NCBI GenBank assembly: GCA_030832185.1
Contig: JAURJQ010000015.1
Coordinates: 1 to 47,869, forward strand
Source of the DNA: Chitinophagales bacterium
GTDB lineage: Bacteria; Bacteroidota; Bacteroidia; Chitinophagales; JADJOU01
Direction: 5' to 3'
Length of the DNA: 47,869 nt
The translations under genes were made by a program, and so were the position numbers. Under the pieces are notes generated by a model that was not told the DNA's origin, searched no databases, and saw only the letters and a program-made list of their open reading frames with translations. Numbering within the stretch: the first letter of the stretch is position 1; every line of letters starts with the position of its first letter. This document shows, piece by piece, positions 45,001 through 47,869 of this stretch.

Positions 45001-47869
45001 TAATTCAGTCAGACAATGTAGCAGGCCTTACCCGCATCAATACCGATGGAGGAACTATTTCCATTACCGGAATCAGCACAAATGTAAGTCCCGACTTCGG
45101 CTCAAGTTATCGTGGTGCTAATACTTCAGGAAACATTACCATCGGTGATGCCAATACCGGAAATATTACATTGCGTTTCGGTTCGCTTTCAGGCAATACC
45201 AATGCCGGCGCAGTTTCTCTTCAAAGCGCCGGAAATTATGTACTTGAAGGAATATCGGGTGGCGCATTTGCTGCTAGTATTGATATCAACGGATCTTATT
45301 CTTTCGGGTCAGCAGGTACAGGGCTGCGCGTAGGAAGCACTACCAACAACCAGGATGTGGTTATGCGGCCCAACACAACAATAGCAGGACCCATTACCAT
45401 TTATGCCAACCAATTTAGTTTTTTCAACAACCTTATCAGTTCAACAGCATCAGACATTGGCATTTATGCCAATACCCATGTGTGGACCAACAATGTAAGG
45501 CAAACCATACAAACCGCCGGTGGCAACATTTACCTGTATGCCGATGCCGATGCCAATGGATCCGGACAATTGGACATTGATTATTTAACCTTTAATCCCG
45601 GTGCCGGAAACACCGTCATTCGCGGTGAAACAGTCGCTTGGAACTCAGGAAGCGTCGCAGGTCCATTCATCAACGGTACCGGAGGTTTTACTTTTGAGTC
45701 GAGTGATGCCTCATTTGGCCAAGATATCTACACATCCTGGTTTGAAATCGATCAGGACGGCAATGGTATCAGCGCTTTAGCCTTCGGGAAATCGGGAAGC
45801 ACCCAAAATGTCTATCAAAATTCGAATCTAACCATTGCCGGTCCAGTAAATTATATCGGAGGCACCATTGGAATAACCGGAACATTAACAGCAACTAATG
45901 CTAATGTTAATTTACGGGCAACTACTGCTGTGACACAGTCCGCAGCCATATCTTCAGCAGGCCTGACATTGAATGGCACCGGAACTTTTACCCTCACCAA
46001 TACTTCCAATAATTTCACCACCCTGGCAGGCGGTGCGGTTGGGGCTTTAATTGGCGCCACACAGATTATTGATGCCTCCGGCGGGTTAACCATCGGAACG
46101 GTGGGCAGCAATACGGGATTGTTGGGATCCAGCACTATCCGTGTAGAAACTCTCGCGGGCAACCTCACCCTGGCAGGCTCCATCAGCACCACCAGCACCT
46201 CCACCGATGCCGTCATCTTAACGGCTGCTAAAAATACAGCCATCGGCGTGCCTACAGGCGGAGATATTTTGGTTTCGGGAAGCCCGACCATTACCATGGG
46301 CTCGGGTGCCATTGCCAAATTATTTAGTGGTTATGATCTTACCAGTACCGGACTTGCCGCATTGGCAGGGGGGGCTTCGAATGCACGATATAACTACGAT
46401 GAAACCACGACTACCTTCAATCCTACATTAAGTGCAAACAACACCTATGCAATTTACCGTGCTGCCCTGGGTTACGGAGATTTAACCATTGTAAGCTCGG
46501 GCGGAGATGCTGAAGGCACTACCTGGACCTATGCAAGCGGTGTGATAAGAACGACAAGCGGCACTGCCAATGTATTGAATACCGATGTTCAAACAAAATT
46601 AAATTCGGGGAATCTTTCCATAGAGGCGAATAAAGTAACATTCAGCGCCAATGTAACAGGCACCACCAGCAATTCATTCAGTATTCTTTCAAAGACACAC
46701 GTTTTAAATACAAACGCAACAACCATAACTACACAAGGAGGAAATGTACTGTTTGCTTCCAATGTAGATGATGCAGCGGATGGGGAATCGACTACCAATG
46801 GATACATACAACTGCGAGGTGGGATAACCATAAACTCCAATGGCGGTAATATCACATTTGGCGGGGGTAATACTTCTGGAAGTGATTATGCTTTTGGTTC
46901 TTCGGCTGAAGATTTAACTGAGGGTGTCCGTTTTGATGCCGTTATTGCATTGAACTCAGCAGGTGGGGATATAACAATTCGCGGAAAATCGTATGCCAGA
47001 GCTGTTCAATGGACTTGGGGAGCATCCGGTGTTGGTTTCTATTATTTTTCCGCCGCAACCGGCTCAATTAATAGTGGTTCAGGTAAAATAACCATTGATG
47101 GATTTAGTCAAACGAACACAAGTGATTACGCATCTGGAATTTACAGCATGCATAATATAACCATTACTTCTGCAAATACGACTGCAGATGCAATCCGTTT
47201 AATTGGCAAAGCGACCGGAGCCAGTGGCCACGCGTGGGGAATAGAAACAGAAAATGTCTTTTCTGTATTAGCCACTGCTGCCGGAGGAGGAATAACCATC
47301 AGCTCCTCGCAGCAAATTGCGAATAATTATGATGCCGTTTTCAGGGGCGAAACCAACATATTGGCCGTAAGTGGCCCTATTCAAATGTTAGGCAAACAAG
47401 ATGCTGGTGTGGCAAACGGAAGATGGTTTATTGGCAGTGATTTCTATTTGGGTTCTAAAGCTTCCAGTTCCGTTACCTCCAGCTCCAGTAACATAACAAT
47501 TCAATATGACTTGTATGATTTTAGTGCTCGAACCCCAAGATTGGCAACTTCCGGAACTATAGATTGGAAACCTGCTTCAACCAGTTTTGGACAATCTGTT
47601 TATACTACCTGGTTTCTTTGGAACCAAAATAGCCAGACCCCGAGTGGGCTAACAATTGGTAAAATAGGCAATGCAGCGGATGTTTTCTTTCATTCAGCCA
47701 TCACTGTAGCTGGACCGATTAACGTGTATGGCAATTATGTTGAAGTGGGCGGTGCTGGTTCTATTACAAGCTCTGGAACTGGTGATATATTGTTGAAGGG
47801 AATAGCCAATTCCAATGGAAGTGTCAATATCGGTGCAGTCAGTATTACTAAAACTGGTGGCACAGGAAC
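42078..47869 (+). CDS. giant beta-strand-repeat surface protein, 3' end outside the window
   Basis: The frame is open for 1930 codons from the ATG at 42078 to the window edge. The signal peptide is about MKIKITVLLLIIVPFWIQSQ. The rest is almost entirely Gly, Ser, Thr, Asn, Ile and Val in short strand-turn units (for example GSITLSGN-like, TNGGHxxxGGG, AGPIxVYG), the pattern of right-handed beta-helix proteins such as filamentous-haemagglutinin-like and other adhesins. Longer modules recur (see findings). Cysteine is very rare. The body has visibly higher GC than neighbours. The C-terminus is not available, so a T9SS sorting domain is expected but unseen. No specific ligand or function can be named. 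Confidence 0.88.
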   Translation, partial: MKIKITVLLLIIVPFWIQSQHLTISTSGETGPTSGTNWSITGNTLNVASSGTANIHPSVITNHLTNIGSLTINLPWQSGTTRDIYINNTIAYTGSNARTLTINAANDLIVASGVSITSSNASMNLVLRSVMVSGTPDHGRIQLNGATITTNGGHFWAGGGVTNTTWNGLTVGNTYSRTWADDIAGITFIGSSLTTGGGSVYMAGMSHNTSDGDGENYGINIRNSTISSGVGQIDILGELKGMYGTGSGLGIFGNEGPVSISATTGAINLTGTGVDQAGTNTGWRRGLLLYTLSSSGISVTTNSGNITISGSAAFPINANDDMMGIQLGSTQAIADGVKITSRTGNILLMGSNSRENAGQYSNAVQFIAANVANSIRIGHDGTNAYSGNITIEGNSIIQNNVNTGSGSISVQSTGTLTIRPSGSAFTYLRAGASGTLTFDNDWNFGTTLSGFTFGKSGNNLAISFSNDITLNGPFTAYGSNMGLNGIAANGDVYIRSTAYIDQNGAKTTSTNGGDVVYWAGGSGESYIRPGTITTNGGHVFMGGDFDAVSTRTWQGLTVGGGYAFSTSWAGIALRGNIDTRVTSNQSVGGDVLLAGESNQANGGDVEAESTNRTISTGNGDITLMPYSEVLQNGGNSLQMVLSTTGRVSVAPVSGKTFWSGQTRTYNGSMSSTTFNGSSALLGLQILNFSSITGLELGTYSGTGVVGDNAYTNSNVKNMTLNAAFTVAGPISVCGGNLTLNSTCSTTVATGHINLLASGDIIQSGAITTQGGSLVAWADRDGTGGGRIHFNANITTNGGHIYAGGGTASETPAGTSLTVPTGYASSTNALFSGLIVNGNTINSSGGTIRMKGSCSAINGDNAGVMVYNTSISSGAGALTLDGKRLGDPFRSGGLYIGTEISSGISTGSVTISSTSGNISLEGTTESITAGHSWTHGLAIVEYGGDDVTITSTTGNITLYGDATSAGNQAGEAVGFVIQSDNVAGLTRINTDGGTISITGISTNVSPDFGSSYRGANTSGNITIGDANTGNITLRFGSLSGNTNAGAVSLQSAGNYVLEGISGGAFAASIDINGSYSFGSAGTGLRVGSTTNNQDVVMRPNTTIAGPITIYANQFSFFNNLISSTASDIGIYANTHVWTNNVRQTIQTAGGNIYLYADADANGSGQLDIDYLTFNPGAGNTVIRGETVAWNSGSVAGPFINGTGGFTFESSDASFGQDIYTSWFEIDQDGNGISALAFGKSGSTQNVYQNSNLTIAGPVNYIGGTIGITGTLTATNANVNLRATTAVTQSAAISSAGLTLNGTGTFTLTNTSNNFTTLAGGAVGALIGATQIIDASGGLTIGTVGSNTGLLGSSTIRVETLAGNLTLAGSISTTSTSTDAVILTAAKNTAIGVPTGGDILVSGSPTITMGSGAIAKLFSGYDLTSTGLAALAGGASNARYNYDETTTTFNPTLSANNTYAIYRAALGYGDLTIVSSGGDAEGTTWTYASGVIRTTSGTANVLNTDVQTKLNSGNLSIEANKVTFSANVTGTTSNSFSILSKTHVLNTNATTITTQGGNVLFASNVDDAADGESTTNGYIQLRGGITINSNGGNITFGGGNTSGSDYAFGSSAEDLTEGVRFDAVIALNSAGGDITIRGKSYARAVQWTWGASGVGFYYFSAATGSINSGSGKITIDGFSQTNTSDYASGIYSMHNITITSANTTADAIRLIGKATGASGHAWGIETENVFSVLATAAGGGITISSSQQIANNYDAVFRGETNILAVSGPIQMLGKQDAGVANGRWFIGSDFYLGSKASSSVTSSSSNITIQYDLYDFSARTPRLATSGTIDWKPASTSFGQSVYTTWFLWNQNSQTPSGLTIGKIGNAADVFFHSAITVAGPINVYGNYVEVGGAGSITSSGTGDILLKGIANSNGSVNIGAVSITKTGGTG

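Noticed and set aside
42128-46855. Minus-strand and other-frame open frames up to 155 residues inside the giant gene.
   Set aside because: They are low-complexity mirror images of the Thr/Ser/Gly-rich plus-strand frame, which is open throughout with a signal peptide; the higher GC content lengthens chance frames.

Overview
The window is chromosomal DNA from a low-GC member of the Bacteroidota (Bacteroidetes). Several signals agree. There is a canonical S10-spc-alpha ribosomal cluster with Bacteroidota-type proteins: L36 and S14 lack zinc ligands and L17 has a long tail. TAnnTTTG promoter motifs precede many genes. A SprB-repeat protein carries a type B (gliding-motility-associated) C-terminal sorting domain, and another protein carries a type A one, so the cell should have a type IX secretion system (T9SS). 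Two TonB-dependent outer-membrane receptors are present. I cannot assign an order or genus from sequence alone.

Layout. Bases 1-170 hold the end of an rRNA operon (5S rRNA and its terminator). An RprY-like OmpR-family response regulator follows (413-1111), then a 2285-residue secreted SprB-repeat protein with a TTG start (1231-8088). From 8567 to 24546 lies one long plus-strand run of 30 genes, rpsJ to rplQ, which includes secY, map, infA and rpoA. It includes two genes too short for ordinary ORF calling, rpmD (L30) and rpmJ (L36). Promoter-like motifs lie before rpsJ (two) and before infA, and a strong intrinsic terminator lies between rpoA and rplQ.

From 24.6 to 38.2 kb is a mixed housekeeping and envelope region: fhs (minus), an Omp28-like T9SS cargo with a CxxC motif (plus), aspartate kinase and aroC (minus), a FecA-like receptor (minus), an oligopeptide-binding lipoprotein (plus), ruvB and a uridine phosphorylase-like gene (plus). 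From 38.4 to 41.75 kb is a large Oar-like TonB-dependent receptor. The last 5.8 kb (42078 to the window end) is the open 5' part of a giant beta-strand-repeat surface protein. Its body is visibly richer in GC than everything around it, which suggests acquisition from elsewhere.

Together the genes show a growth core (translation, protein export, transcription alpha subunit, one-carbon and amino-acid biosynthesis) interrupted by envelope and surface functions. At least two, probably three, very large or secreted surface proteins are T9SS candidates. The most unusual non-coding feature is a set of degenerate heptanucleotide arrays (AATAACT / AACTGAN type). They sit in intergenic gaps, usually immediately before a start codon.
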